Below are positions 21,544 to 32,729 of a DNA stretch of 64,000 nt, piece by piece. A program made the position numbers and the translations under genes. Origin of the DNA: Tulasnella sp. 424 (lineage: Eukaryota > Basidiomycota > Agaricomycetes > Cantharellales > Tulasnellaceae); assembly GCA_019633425.1 (NCBI GenBank), contig WSUB01000020.1, positions 248,001 to 312,000 of the forward strand. The letters run 5' to 3'. The first letter of the stretch is position 1; the number at the start of each line of letters is the position of its first letter. The notes below the pieces were generated by a model. It ran no database searches. It saw only the letters and a program-made list of their open reading frames with translations, and was not told where the DNA came from.

Positions 21544-23052
21544 ATGGAAACCACAGTCACCCCTCATACCCAAGGCGCCGTTGAATTTGCTCCACATATC
21601 CACCGATTTCCCGTTGAATTGCTCCAGCATCTACTCAGTCTCGCCGTCGCCGAGATCCGCCACGGAAATCGACCATGGCATGTCTACAGTCGCATCGTCG
21701 AACTCCGGCTTGTATCCACTCGTTGGTTGGCCGCCATCGACTCTCACCCGTCACTTTGGACTTTGCTTACGAACCGCCTCAGCCCTTCACTGGTTTCAAT
21801 TGTCCTCGAAAAGAGCGGCAAACTTCCACTTGATGTCGACCTCTGTATACAGAGCTTCAACACTGATCCGCCTCTCCATTACGTGGACATAGTGACAAGC
21901 TTGGCCGAGAGGTGGCGATCCCTGGACATCGTATGGCATCATCCTGAGCAAGACGAGGCTTTGCGAAACCTCCTGCTCACTCCTGCTCCTCGGTTGAAGG
22001 CGGTTTCCATTGTCTCCTTCGACAACGATGTATTCGGGACGATCAGCCTATTCGACAACATGGCCCCCGACCTCGACTCCATTTCTACCCGGCTCGTCCT
22101 TCCCAACTGGAATTGGTTTCTTATGAAGGGTCTGCGGAAACTAGCGGTCGGCGAAGTTTTTCCAGACGTACGCGACTTCGAGGGCCTCGTTCGGGTTCTT
22201 ATCGCGTCACCAAATATGGAAAAACTTGAAGTCCGTCGGTGGAAGGTGAGGGATGGAACTCGCCCAGGAGAACCTTCCTTCAAGCTTGAGCCCATTGTCT
22301 TGGACTCTCTACACCTGTTTGCGCTGCACGGGTTTCCCTTACCCTGGGCTGACAAGCTCCTGGAAGCAATCCGCATTCCTCAACGGTGCGCTGTGGACAT
22401 TGAATTAAACCTCGACCCTTCGTCTCAACCCCCGCTCTCTAAACGTATGGAGCAGCTGCAGGCACGGATAGCGGGATCCTCATTGCTGAAGGTGGTGTTT
22501 CTCACTGATGAGGGTATTTCATATGCTAAGTACATATGTCATGGCACTGATGGAGTGGGTGATACATCAATCTCGCTCCAATATGCAGAGAGGCACCTCC
22601 AGCCTTCCGGGGATTTCCAGCTCTGGCTGAGCTCGCTGGCTGAAATCACGGAATCCGTCCAAACCTCGGGTATACCCGTTCATATTACGATCTTTTCCAA
22701 CATCCCTCCTCATCCCGGCTCCCCTGACACCTTGACCTCCACCCTGAAATCAGTGGATGAGCTTCTGCCTTCATTATACAAGGCTACCTTCGCCGGATCG
22801 GCCGCCGGGCAACTCCTCAGCTGCACATCATCTCCGTCGTTCCCAAATCTTTCCGATTTGGAGGTGCGGGCGGTCAAGGTGACCCCATGGAAGGAGATAT
22901 TGGAATGTGTCTCGGCGCGTTCGGAGTTGGCAACCATTCAAGGCCGGAAGTTTAAGGCATTGCGGTCGATTTCGCTTCCGCGACGCCCCATCGACGAGGA
23001 GGCTCACGAGAGACTTTCAACCCTTGTCGAAAGTATAGTATACCGGGGTTAA
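21544..23052 (+). CDS. F-box-like protein, tandem copy 1
   Basis: This is a 502-residue protein from a single exon starting METTVTPHTQ. An F-box-like motif occupies roughly residues 20-75, with PVELLQHLLSLAVAEI, then LRLVSTRWLAAIDSHPS and LWTLL. F-box proteins are substrate adaptors of SCF ubiquitin ligases. The remainder has the regular Leu spacing expected of LRR-like folds, ending in EILECVSARSEL and a short tail. The frame stays open upstream to 21508, but the first ATG is at 21544, conserved in all copies; an upstream exon cannot be excluded. It lies just downstream of an intact secreted-protein gene. It is closer to copies 6 and 7 in blocks such as LKAVSI than to copies 2-5. Confidence 0.82.
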   Translation: METTVTPHTQGAVEFAPHIHRFPVELLQHLLSLAVAEIRHGNRPWHVYSRIVELRLVSTRWLAAIDSHPSLWTLLTNRLSPSLVSIVLEKSGKLPLDVDLCIQSFNTDPPLHYVDIVTSLAERWRSLDIVWHHPEQDEALRNLLLTPAPRLKAVSIVSFDNDVFGTISLFDNMAPDLDSISTRLVLPNWNWFLMKGLRKLAVGEVFPDVRDFEGLVRVLIASPNMEKLEVRRWKVRDGTRPGEPSFKLEPIVLDSLHLFALHGFPLPWADKLLEAIRIPQRCAVDIELNLDPSSQPPLSKRMEQLQARIAGSSLLKVVFLTDEGISYAKYICHGTDGVGDTSISLQYAERHLQPSGDFQLWLSSLAEITESVQTSGIPVHITIFSNIPPHPGSPDTLTSTLKSVDELLPSLYKATFAGSAAGQLLSCTSSPSFPNLSDLEVRAVKVTPWKEILECVSARSELATIQGRKFKALRSISLPRRPIDEEAHERLSTLVESIVYRG

Positions 23053-23700
23053 CCTAGGGAAAGGTTAGTGACATTCGCAGCAGACGGGCATCCGGAGTGG
23101 TCCTGATAGCCTTTCGTTGCGTTGAAAAACCCAGTAGTGATTTGAGTTTCCGTGAGCTTCTTATGCGGATGAGAATCCTAGCTATAGTGTTGAATGTCTG
23201 ACTACGCGTGCTTCCTCTCTTTATCATGGAAGTCAGATCTCTTTTATTTCTTTATTAAAAACGCAGATCAAATATGAGAGCAGCTTTCGCGTAGTCAGCA
23301 CAGTACTCCAGGTCGGAGTGGGAGGAGCTTTATCTATTTACTTATGAAAAACGCAGATCGAGTATGAGAGAAACCTGCATAGTACATCCTTCCATAGCAG
23401 CTTTCGCGTAGTCTCGTCCCAAAGGGAGTTAGGGGCGTCTCCTGCGGATCAAATACGTCAAGGCGTGATCTGCGGTCTGCAATGACATGATACAGAAGGT
23501 TTATGACTCTCTAAAGTGTCCACCCCAGCGGATATTAAGTACGATCCAGAATTAGATGTCTGGACCTTCTAAAAAGCATTCGATCCGTGGCACTTCCGCG
23601 CGGATGTCCGTTGGATTGTCCCAAAACATTGGTGGAATGAGTAACTTCCAGGATCGATATCATCCCAGCATCCACTCTAATCAACTCTTGTAGATTAAAC
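23053..23700. repeat. Repeated spacer downstream of F-box copy 1
   Basis: This non-coding segment recurs after copies 3, 4 and 5 (for example 28126-29005, 31304-31945 and 34236-34895). Shared blocks include CTAGGGAAAGGTTAGTGACA near the stop codon, a GTCAGAGCT/TTATTTATT patch, and the AAGTGTCCACCCCAGCGGAT block near 23515. It marks the repeat unit of the tandem array. No gene is seen. Confidence 0.7.
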
Positions 23701-23711
23701 GTCTAATACAC

Positions 23712-23985
23712 CGCACTGAGGGACAAAGACCGGGTACAACGCCGACCTCACCGTAAAGCAGACTACCAGCTACAACGAAACATCGACATTTCTAGCGTGC
23801 CCTCCGAGTCATGAGACCTTTGCGCCAGAGATGTATGTTTCCCCTTTACAGACAACAAGGCCACATTGCCTACAGTTACGGACGACACCCTCGGGGAGGT
23901 CAATGTTGCGAGCTGCGTCGAGACCAGCCTGAGTCGCATGTTCAGCCGGCAACCGACATAACACTGCTTGATTTAATGTGTGGAG
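23712..23985 (+). pseudogene. Truncated last exon of secreted-protein gene (fragment 1)
   Basis: This segment matches the last exon of the secreted-protein gene from the AAGACCGG point (about 20790) onward. It keeps the codons for QTTSYNETSTFLAC, but frame errors follow and the first three exons and the signal peptide are absent. It lies upstream of F-box copy 2 in the same orientation as the intact arrangement at 20759-21544. Confidence 0.75.
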
Positions 23986-24498
23986 CGGTAGAGAGACGAG
24001 CCCTGAGATGATATATTACACGGCAGGATTCGGTCCAAATTCAGACATTTGTTATCGACGTGGGAATCTACTCAACCCTCTATGCCAATTGTTCTTACCA
24101 CCGCGACCTCTTTCACGAAACCTAGCTACCTACCTACGAATCATTTATATTGTCACTCCATATCACTGGGACTCTATCAAGCCTTCCCACTAAAAATCTG
24201 CTGCTCCAAAGAAATTATTGAGCCTATTTCTTCTGCGCAGTCAGCATTCGCGATACTGTGCCCTCTCATTGAGAACCGAGCTAACACTTGAGGTCGTGAG
24301 TGTCGACATTCCGCGCTTGTGAACGTGTGCTGAATATTTGGACGTTATTTTCACAAAGGAAGCTGCCTTCGTTAGGCCCAAGCACAATCCAAGCCTTGGG
24401 AGGACAGATCGAATCATTCTCGGTTTGATAATACCGATTCGGAGATCCAGCCTCCTCCAACCGTGCATAACGGAATCAGTCGGGACGCAGTAGATCCG

Positions 24499-26010
24499 AT
24501 GGAAACCTCAATAACCCCTCTCACCCAAGGCGCCGCTGGATTTGTTCCACACATTCACCAACTTCCCATTGAATTGTTCCAGCATCTCCTCAGTCTCGCC
24601 GTCGCCGAGATCCGCCACGGAGATCAACCATGGCGCGTCTACAGTCGCATTGTCGAACTCCGGCTTGTATGCACTCGTTGGTTGGCCGTCATCGACTCTC
24701 ACCCATCATTTTGGACTTTGCTCACGAACCGCCTCAGCACTTCACTCATTTCAATCGTTCTCGAAAAGAACGGTACACTTCCACTTGATGTCGACCTTTT
24801 CTGTACGACGAGCGGAAACGACTCTCCGCCTCTCCATTACATGAACATAGTGACAAGCTTGGCCGAGAGGTGGCGCTCTCTGAACATCCTATGGCATTAT
24901 CATGATGGCGGGCAACAAGAGGCTTTGCGAAACCTCCTGCTCACTCCTGCCTCTCAGTTGAAGGCGTTTTCCTTTGACTCCGGCAGCGGTATACTCATGA
25001 CGATCAATCTATTCGACAACATGACCCCCAACCTCGACTCCTTCTCTACCCGACAGGCCATTCCCAACTGGAATTGGCTTCTGATGAAGGGTCTGCGGAA
25101 ACTAGCGGTCAGCTCAGTTTACGTAGACGTACGCGACCTTGAGGCCCTCATTCGGGTTCTTATCGCAACACCAAATATGGAGGAGCTTGAACTAAGTGGG
25201 CGGGGCCAGACTGGAGGAACTTTTCCAGGAGAACCGTCCTCCAAGCTCGAGCCCGTTGTCTTGGACTCTCTACGCCTGTTTACGCTGCGCATGTTCCCCT
25301 CGCCCTGGGATTACATGCTCCTGGAAGCAATCCGCATTCCTCAACGGTGCGCTGTGGACATTGCATTAAACCTCAAGCCTTCGCCTCAATTCCCGCTCTC
25401 TATACCCATGAAGCAGCTGCAGACGCGGCTAACTGGATCCTCATTGCTGAAGGTGGTGTTTGTAGCTGATGAAGATGGTTCAAGTGCTGAGTACAAATAC
25501 TATGGCGCTGATGGAGTGGGTGATACATCAATCTCGCTCCGATATCCAGAGGGGGACTACCAGCTTTCCAGGGCTTCCCAGCTCTGGCAGAGCTCGCTGG
25601 CTGAAATCACGGAATCCGTCCAAACCTCGGGTATACCCGTTCATATTTCCATCTTTTCCAACGCCCTTCCCCGTATCCACTCCCCTGACGCTTTGACCTC
25701 CACATTGAAATTAGTGGACGAGCTTCTGCCTTCAGTATACAAGGCTACCTTCTGCGGATGGTACATTCGGCTATTCCTCAGCTATGCATCATTCCCGTCG
25801 TTCCCAAATCTTTCCGATTTGGAGGTGAGGGAGGTCGAGGCGACACCATGGAAGGAGATATTGGAATGTGTGGAGGCGCGTTCGGAGTTGGCAACCGTTC
25901 AAGGCTGGAAGTTTAAGCCATTGCGGTCGATTTCACTTCCGCAGGGCCCCATCAACGAGGAGGCTTACGAGAGACTTTCCACCCTTGTCGAAAAGATATA
26001 CCGGAATTAA
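24499..26010 (+). CDS. F-box-like protein, tandem copy 2
   Basis: The single-exon frame encodes 503 residues starting METSITPLTQ. The F-box-like region has LPIELFQHLLSLAVAEI followed by LRLVCTRWLAVIDSHPS and FWTLL. The variable middle carries indels relative to the other copies (an extra HYHDGGQQ stretch), while PQRCAVDIALNL and GVGDTSISL are unchanged. The C-terminus ends ERLSTLVEKIYRN. It lacks a domain beyond F-box and leucine-rich sequence that I can name. Its upstream spacer carries secreted-gene fragment 1. Only about 600 bp separate it from copy 3, a shorter unit than the others. Confidence 0.82.
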   Translation: METSITPLTQGAAGFVPHIHQLPIELFQHLLSLAVAEIRHGDQPWRVYSRIVELRLVCTRWLAVIDSHPSFWTLLTNRLSTSLISIVLEKNGTLPLDVDLFCTTSGNDSPPLHYMNIVTSLAERWRSLNILWHYHDGGQQEALRNLLLTPASQLKAFSFDSGSGILMTINLFDNMTPNLDSFSTRQAIPNWNWLLMKGLRKLAVSSVYVDVRDLEALIRVLIATPNMEELELSGRGQTGGTFPGEPSSKLEPVVLDSLRLFTLRMFPSPWDYMLLEAIRIPQRCAVDIALNLKPSPQFPLSIPMKQLQTRLTGSSLLKVVFVADEDGSSAEYKYYGADGVGDTSISLRYPEGDYQLSRASQLWQSSLAEITESVQTSGIPVHISIFSNALPRIHSPDALTSTLKLVDELLPSVYKATFCGWYIRLFLSYASFPSFPNLSDLEVREVEATPWKEILECVEARSELATVQGWKFKPLRSISLPQGPINEEAYERLSTLVEKIYRN

Positions 26011-26619
26011 CCTAGGCAAAAGGTTAGTGACATTCGCAGTAGACCGGTATCCGGAGTGGTCCTGATAGATTTTCGCTGCTTTGTAAAGCCCAGTAGTGAT
26101 TTGAGTTTTGCTAGAAATTTTGTTTGTAACTTAGAACGATGATGCCACACTTCCATTGCTTACCCTCTAGGATCCAAATTCAGACATTTGTTATCGACGT
26201 GAGAATCTACTCAACCCCCTATGCCAACTTTTGTTCTGACCACCGTGACCTCCTTCACGAATCAATTCTATTGTCACTCCGTATCGCTGGGACTCCATCG
26301 AGTCGTACCCACTAAAATCCACTGCTCCAAAGAAATTATTGAGCCCATTTCTTCTGCGCAGTCAGCATCCGCGATACTGTGCCCTCTCATTGAGAACCGA
26401 GCTAACACTTGCGGTCGTGAGTATCGACATTCCGCGCTTGTGAACGTGTGCTGAATAGCTGAACGTTATTTTCACAAAGGAAGCTTTCTTTGTCGGGCCC
26501 AAGCACAATCCAAGCCCTTGGAGGACAAATCGAATCATTCTCGGTTCAGTAATACCGATTCGGAGATCCAGCCTCCTCCAACCGTGTACAACGGAACTCG
26601 TAGGGACGCAGTAGATCCG
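26011..26619. repeat. Short spacer between F-box copies 2 and 3
   Basis: This 0.6-kb spacer fuses the 3' flank of copy 2 directly to the promoter-proximal flank of copy 3 at about 26170, at the block CCAAATTCAGACA. The long spacer and the secreted-gene fragment present at other junctions are missing. The two inverted copies near 42 kb have the same short form. Confidence 0.65.
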
Positions 26620-28125
26620 ATGGAAACCCCAATAGCCCTCTTCACCCAAGGCGCCGCTGGATTTGTTCCACACATTCACCAACTTCCCATTGAACTGTTC
26701 CAGCATCTCCTCAGTCTCGCCGTCGCCGAGATCCGCCACGGGGATCGACCATGGCGTGTCTACTACAGTCGCATCGTCGAACTCCGGCTTGTATGCACTC
26801 GTTGGTTGGCCGTCATCGACTCTCACCCATCATTTTGGACTTTGCTCACGGGCCGCCTCGGCCCTTCACTCGTTTCACTCGTTCTCGAAAAGAGCGGCAA
26901 ACTTCCACTTGACGTCGACCTCTGTACGGAGATCTTACGGACCGATCCGCGTCTCCATTACGTGGACATAGTGACAAGCTTGGCCAAGAGGTGGCGCTCC
27001 CTGGACATCCTATGGCATCATCGCGTGCAACAAGAGGCTTTGCGAAACCTCCTGCTCACTCCTGCCCCTCAGTTGAAGGCGTTTTCCTTTGACTGCCGCG
27101 GCGGTATACTCAATATGATCAGTCTATTCGACAACACGACCCCCGACCTCGACTCCTTCTCTACTCGACGGGCCGTTCCCAACTGGAATTGGGTCCTTAC
27201 GAAGGGTCTGCGGAAACTAGCGGTCAGCGAGGTTTACGTAGACGTACGCGACCTTGAGGCCCTCATTCAGGTTCTTGTCGCATCACCAAATATGGAGGAA
27301 CTTGAAGTGAGTGGGTGGAAGCAGACCGGAGGAACTCGTCCAGGAGAACCGTCCTTCAAGCTCGAGCCCGTTGTCTTGGACTCTCTACGCCTGTTTACGC
27401 TGCGCATGATCCCCTCACGCTGGGCTTACAAGCTCCTGGAAGCAATCAGCATTCCTCAACGGTGCGCTGTGGACATTGCATTAAACCTCAACCCTTCGTC
27501 TCAACCTCCGCTCTCTAAACCTATGGAGCAGCTGCAAACACGGCTAACTGGATCCTCATTGCTGAAGGTGGTGTTTGCAACTAATGAAGATGCTTTAAAG
27601 GCCGAGTACAAATGCTATGGCACTGGTGGAGTGGGTGATACATCAATTTTTCTCCGATATCCAGAGCTGGAGTACCAGTTTTCCGAGGTTCCCCATCTCT
27701 GGCTGAGCTCGCTGGCTGAAATCACGGAATCCGTCCAAAGCTCGGGTATACCTGTTCACATTTCCATCTTTTCCGACTCCATTATCCATAAACGCTCCTC
27801 TGACATCTTGACCTCCACCCTGAAATCAGTGGACGAGCTTCTGCCTTCACTGTCCAAGGTTAGCCTCGGTGGACGGCACATTCAGCAACTCCTCAGCCAT
27901 GCATCATCTCCGTCGTTCCCAAATCTTTCCGATTTGGTGGTGTTTGATGTCGTGGAGACACCATGGAAGGAGATATTGGAATGTGTCTCGGCACGTTCGG
28001 AGTTGGCAATCGTTCAAGGCCAGAAATTTAAGGCATTGCGGTCGATTTCGCTTCCGCAGGGCCCCATCGACCAGCAGGCTTACGAGAGACTTTCCACCCT
28101 TGTCGAAAATATATACCGGAATTAA
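26620..28125 (+). CDS. F-box-like protein, tandem copy 3
   Basis: This copy encodes 501 residues in one exon, starting METPIALFTQ. It keeps the F-box-like core LPIELFQHLLSLAVAEI and the LRLVCTRWLAVIDSHPS block, with an inserted Tyr (VYYSR) shared with copy 5. The frame is open upstream to 26518 without an ATG, so conserved upstream codons may be untranslated leader or the end of an unseen exon. Differences among copies cluster in the middle and C-terminal thirds (for example SIIHKRSSDIL here against LPHPGSPD-type sequence elsewhere), the part expected to contact substrates. No premature stop is present. Confidence 0.82.
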   Translation: METPIALFTQGAAGFVPHIHQLPIELFQHLLSLAVAEIRHGDRPWRVYYSRIVELRLVCTRWLAVIDSHPSFWTLLTGRLGPSLVSLVLEKSGKLPLDVDLCTEILRTDPRLHYVDIVTSLAKRWRSLDILWHHRVQQEALRNLLLTPAPQLKAFSFDCRGGILNMISLFDNTTPDLDSFSTRRAVPNWNWVLTKGLRKLAVSEVYVDVRDLEALIQVLVASPNMEELEVSGWKQTGGTRPGEPSFKLEPVVLDSLRLFTLRMIPSRWAYKLLEAISIPQRCAVDIALNLNPSSQPPLSKPMEQLQTRLTGSSLLKVVFATNEDALKAEYKCYGTGGVGDTSIFLRYPELEYQFSEVPHLWLSSLAEITESVQSSGIPVHISIFSDSIIHKRSSDILTSTLKSVDELLPSLSKVSLGGRHIQQLLSHASSPSFPNLSDLVVFDVVETPWKEILECVSARSELAIVQGQKFKALRSISLPQGPIDQQAYERLSTLVENIYRN

Positions 28126-29005
28126 CCTAGGCAAAAAGGTTAGTGACATTCGCAGTAGACCGGTATCCGGAGTGGTCCTGATAGATTTTCACTGCTTTGT
28201 AAATCCTAGTAGCGATTTGAGTTTTGGTAGAATCCTTTTTTGTTTGTATTGCGGAACGATGTACTGTTCTTACCCTTGCGGTCGAGAGGGCCTGGAACCA
28301 TGGTTTTCCACGGCAGAGGGCGTTCCGTGGCTGAACGTGCTGACAGGCGATGATTCCGTGAGCTTCTCGTGCAGATGAGAATCCTAGCTATAGTGTTTTT
28401 TTCTTTCTTTGGAGATCAAAGTTTATTGTGTGTATGTCAGTCAACCGCGCGTGAAACCAGAAAGACCAAGCGATAATCCATGCAGGATGACATACCATTA
28501 GTAGCAGGGCTGTATCAACAGACCCTCCACAGACGCATCGGATGACCATAGTATAGCTAGCTAGCTATAGTGATTGAAGGTCTGACTACGAGTGTTTCCC
28601 TATCTCTATCACGGGAGTCAGAGCTCGTTTATTTATTCATTAAAACCGCAGATCGAGTATAAGAGAATCCTGCATAATACCTCCTTCCGTAGTAGGTTGT
28701 TTGGCGTAGCCTCGCCCTCAAGGGAGTTAGGGGCGTCTCCTGCGAATCAAATACGTCAAGGTGCGATCTGCGGTCCGCAATTACATGATACAGAAGGTTT
28801 TACATATGACTCTGTGAAGTGTCCACCCCAGCGGATATTAAGGAAAATCCGGAATTAGGTGTCTGGACCTTCTAAAAAGCATTCGATCCGAGTTCACTTC
28901 CGCACGGAACTCCGTTGGATTGTCCCAACAAAATGAGAAACCTTCCAGGATCGATTCCAGCCGCGTTCCACTCTAATCCTTGGAGATTAAACGTCTAATA
29001 CACCG
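28126..29005. repeat. Repeated spacer downstream of F-box copy 3
   Basis: This is the longest version of the array spacer. It shares blocks with 23053-23700 and 31304-31945 and has about 200 bp of extra sequence near 28390-28560 that includes a GCTAGCTAGC stretch. No gene is seen. Confidence 0.6.
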
Positions 29006-29275
29006 CACTGAGGAACAACACCGAATACAACACCGACCTCACGGCAAAGCAGACTACCAGCTACAACGAAACATCGACATTTCTAGCGTGCTCTCCGAAT
29101 CACGAGAACTTCGCGCCAGGGATGCATGTTTTCCTTTTGACACACAAGGCGGCATTGCCCACAGTTACTACGGACGGCATGCACTCTCGGGGAGGCCAAC
29201 GTCGCGAGCTGCGTCAAAACCAAGTTGCATATTCAACCGGCAACAGACACTACCACTCCTTGATTTCATGTGTAG
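29005..29275 (+). pseudogene. Truncated last exon of secreted-protein gene (fragment 2)
   Basis: This is homologous to 20790-21060, again starting within the last exon. The TSTFLACSPN codons remain, followed by small indels in the region of ALPTV. Exons 1-3 are absent. It lies upstream of F-box copy 4. Confidence 0.75.
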
Positions 29276-29800
29276 AGCGGTAGTAATTACATATATACAA
29301 GTCCTGAGATAATATATTACACGGGCAGATTCGGTTCGTGGTGAACAGCTCCAAATTCAGACATTTGTTATCGACGTGGGAATCCACTTCAACCCTGATG
29401 CCAATTGCTCTTAGTACCGTGACCTCCTTCACGAATCATTTCTATTGTCGCTCCGTATCACTGGGACTCCATCGAGTCATACCCACTAAAATCTACTGCT
29501 CCAAAGCAATTATTGAGCCCATTTCTTCTGGGCAGTCAGCATCCGCGATACTGTACCCTCTCGTTGAGAACCGAACTAGCACTTGCGGTTGTGAGTATTG
29601 AACATTCCGCGCTTGTGCCAGTGAACGTGTGCTGAATAGATGAACGTTATTTTCACAAAGGAGGCTTCCTTCGTCGGGCCCAAGGATAATCCAAGCCCTT
29701 GTAGGACAAATCGAATCATTATCGGTTCAGTAATACCGATTCGGAGATCCAGCCTCCTCCAACCGTGCATAACGGAACCAGTCGGGACGCGGTAGATCCG

Positions 29801-31303
29801 ATGGAAACCCCAAAAACCCCCCTCACCCAAGGCGCCGCTGAATTTGTTCCACACATTCACCGCCTTCCCATTGAATTGTTCCAGCATCTCCTCCGTCTCG
29901 CTGTCGCCGAGATCCGCCACGGGAAACGACCATGGCGCGTCTACAGTCGCATCGCCGAACTCCGGCTTGTATGCACTCGCTGGTTGGCCGCCATCGACTC
30001 TCACCCGTCATTTTGGACTTTGCTCACGAACCGCCTCAGCCCTTCACTCGTTTCAATTGTTCTTGAAAAGAGCGGCAAACTTCCACTTGACGTCGACCTC
30101 TGCGCGGGGATCTTATGGCCCAATCCGTTTCTCCATTACATGAACATAGTGACAAGCTTGGCCAAGAGGTGGCGCTCCCTGAACATCCTATGGGATTATA
30201 CCGAGCAAGAAGGGGCTTTGCGAGACCTCCTGCTCACTCCTGCCCCTCAGTTGAAGGCGTTTTCCTTTGACTGCTTCGGCGGTATACTCAAGATGATCAG
30301 TCTATTCGACAACATGACCCCCGACCTCGACTCCTTCTCTACCCGACGGGCCGTTCCCAACTGGAATTGGCTCCTTATGAATTGTCTGCGGAAACTAGCG
30401 GTCAGCGGAGTTTTCGTAGACGTACGCGACTTTGAGGGCCTCGTTCAGGTTCTTGTCGCATCACCAAATATGGAGGAACTTGAATTGAGTGGGTGGCGCG
30501 AGAGGGAAGAAACTCTGCCAGGAGAACCTTCCCTCAAGCTCGAGCCCATTGCCTTCGACTCTCTACGCCTGTTCACGCTGTGCGAATTCCCCTCACCCTG
30601 GGATCACAAGCTCCTGGAAGCAATCCGCATTCCTCAACGGTGCGCTGTGGACATTGCATTAAAGCTCGACCCTTCGTCTCAACCCCCGCTCTCTGAATGT
30701 ATGAAGCAGCTGCAGGCGCGGCTAACTGGATCCTCATTGCTGAAGGTGGCACTTGAAGCTTATGAAGATGATTCAGCAGCCTGGTACGAATGTCGTGGCA
30801 CTGATGGAGTGGGTGATACATCAATCTCGCTCCGATATACAGAGACGCACCTCCAGCCTTCCGAGGCTTTCCAGCTCTGGCTGAGCTCGCTGGCTGAAAT
30901 CACGGAATCCGTCCAAACCTCGGGTATACCCGTTCACATTTCGATCTTTTCCAGCATCCCTCTTCATCCCGACTCCCCTGACACCTTGACCTCCACTCTG
31001 AGATCAGTGGACGAGCTTCTGCCTTCAGTGTACAAAGCTACCTTCTCCGGATGGTCCATTCCGCAATTCCTCAGCTATGCATCATCCCCGTCGCTCCCAA
31101 ATCTTTCCGATTTGGTGGTGTGGGATGTCGTGGAGCCACTATGGAAGGAGATATTGGAATGTGTAGAGGCGCGTTCGGAGTTGGCAACCGTTCAAGGCTG
31201 GAAATTTAAGCCATTGCGGTCGATTTCGCTTCCGGCTGGCCCGATCGACAAGGAGATTTACGAGAGACTTTCAAACCTTGTCGAAAATATATACCGGATT
31301 TAA
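29801..31303 (+). CDS. F-box-like protein, tandem copy 4
   Basis: The frame encodes 500 residues in one exon starting METPKTPLTQ. The F-box-like core is LPIELFQHLLRLAVAEI, then LRLVCTRWLAAIDSHPS and FWTLL. Its sequence from about residue 290 (SECMKQLQARLTGSSLLKVA) is nearly identical to that of copy 5, pointing to recent duplication or gene conversion between them. The end is ERLSNLVENIYRI. The spacing to copy 5 is 2.9 kb, one long repeat unit. The upstream spacer carries secreted-gene fragment 2. Confidence 0.82.
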   Translation: METPKTPLTQGAAEFVPHIHRLPIELFQHLLRLAVAEIRHGKRPWRVYSRIAELRLVCTRWLAAIDSHPSFWTLLTNRLSPSLVSIVLEKSGKLPLDVDLCAGILWPNPFLHYMNIVTSLAKRWRSLNILWDYTEQEGALRDLLLTPAPQLKAFSFDCFGGILKMISLFDNMTPDLDSFSTRRAVPNWNWLLMNCLRKLAVSGVFVDVRDFEGLVQVLVASPNMEELELSGWREREETLPGEPSLKLEPIAFDSLRLFTLCEFPSPWDHKLLEAIRIPQRCAVDIALKLDPSSQPPLSECMKQLQARLTGSSLLKVALEAYEDDSAAWYECRGTDGVGDTSISLRYTETHLQPSEAFQLWLSSLAEITESVQTSGIPVHISIFSSIPLHPDSPDTLTSTLRSVDELLPSVYKATFSGWSIPQFLSYASSPSLPNLSDLVVWDVVEPLWKEILECVEARSELATVQGWKFKPLRSISLPAGPIDKEIYERLSNLVENIYRI

Positions 31304-31945
31304 CCTAGGCAAAAGGTTAGTGACGCTCGCAGTAGACCGGTATCCGGAATGGTCCTGATAATCTTTCGTTGCTTTGTAAAACCCAGTAGTGATTTGAGTT
31401 TTGGTAGAATTTCTGTTTGTATCGCGGAACGATGCACCACAGTTCCTTTGCTTACCCTCGTGGTCGAGAGGGCCCGAGACCATGGATTTCCACGACATAT
31501 GCCGATGAGAATTCTAGCTATAGTGATTGAAGGTCTGGCTACGAGTATTTCCTATCTCTATCACGGAAGTCAGAGCTCGTTTATTTATTCATTAAAACCG
31601 CAGATCGAGTATGAGAGAATCCTACCTCCTTCCGTAGCAGCTTTCGCGTAGTCTCGCCCTCAAGGGAGTCAGGGGCGTCTCCTGCGAATCAAATACGTCA
31701 AGGTGCGATCTGCCGCCTGCAATGACATGATACAGAAGGTTTTATGACTCTGTGAAGTGTCCACCCTAGCGGATATTAAGGAAAATCCGGAATTAGTTGT
31801 CTGGACCTTCTAAAAAGCATTCGATCCGAAGTTCACTTCCGCACGGAACTCCGTTGGGTTGTCCCAACAAAATGAGAAATTTCCTTCCAGGATCGATTCC
31901 AGCCGCGTTCCACTCTAACCCTTGTCGATTCAACGTCTAATACAC
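31304..31945. repeat. Repeated spacer downstream of F-box copy 4
   Basis: This non-coding repeat unit is strongly similar to the spacer after copy 5 (34236-34895), including the GTATCGCGGAACGATG and CACGACATATGC blocks. No gene is seen. Confidence 0.65.
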
Positions 31946-31949
31946 CCCA

Positions 31950-32218
31950 CTGAGGGACAAGACCGAATACAACGCCGACCTCACGGCAAAGCAGACTACC
32001 AGCTACAACGAAACATCGACATTTCTAGCGTGCTCTCCGAATCATGAGATCTTCGCGCCAGGGATGCATGTTTTCCTTTTGACAGACAAGGCGGCATTGC
32101 GCACAGTTACGGACGGCACTCTCGGGGAGGCCAACGTCGCGAGCTGCGTCAAAACCAGTTGCATATTGAGCCGGCAACAGACACTGCCACTCCTTGATTC
32201 AATGTGCAGAGCGGTAGT
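31950..32218 (+). pseudogene. Truncated last exon of secreted-protein gene (fragment 3)
   Basis: This is the same partial exon as at 29005-29275, with its own small deletions. It has no signal peptide or upstream exons. It lies upstream of F-box copy 5. Confidence 0.75.
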
Positions 32219-32729
32219 AATTACATATATACGAGTCCTAATTGATATATTACACGGGCAGATTCGGTTCGTGATGAGCAGGTCAAGATTCAGACATTTC
32301 TTATCGACGTGGGAATCTACGTCAACCCCTATGCCAATTGTTCTTACCACCGTGACCTCCTTCACGAATCATTTTTCTTGTCACTCCATATCACTGGGAC
32401 TAAATCGAGTCGTACCCGCTAAAACCCTACTGCTCCATAGAAATTGTTGAGCCCATTTCTTCTGCGCAGTCAGCATCCACGATATTGTGCCCCTCTCGTT
32501 GAGAACCGAGCTAACACTTGCGGTAGTGAGTATTGAACATTCCGCGCTTGTGAACGTGTGCTGAATAGTTGAAGGTTACTTTCACAAAGGAAGCTTCCTT
32601 CGTCGGGCTCAAGCATAATCCAAGCCCTTGGTGGACAAATCGATTCATTATCGGTTCAGTAATACGGATTCGAAGATCCAGCCTCCTCCAACCGTGCATA
32701 ACGGAACCAGTCGGGACGCGGTAGATCCG

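Noticed and set aside
24241..29601. Frames in F-box spacers antisense or out of phase to the genes
   Set aside because: They are shadows of the repeated F-box units and are not conserved as proteins across copies.
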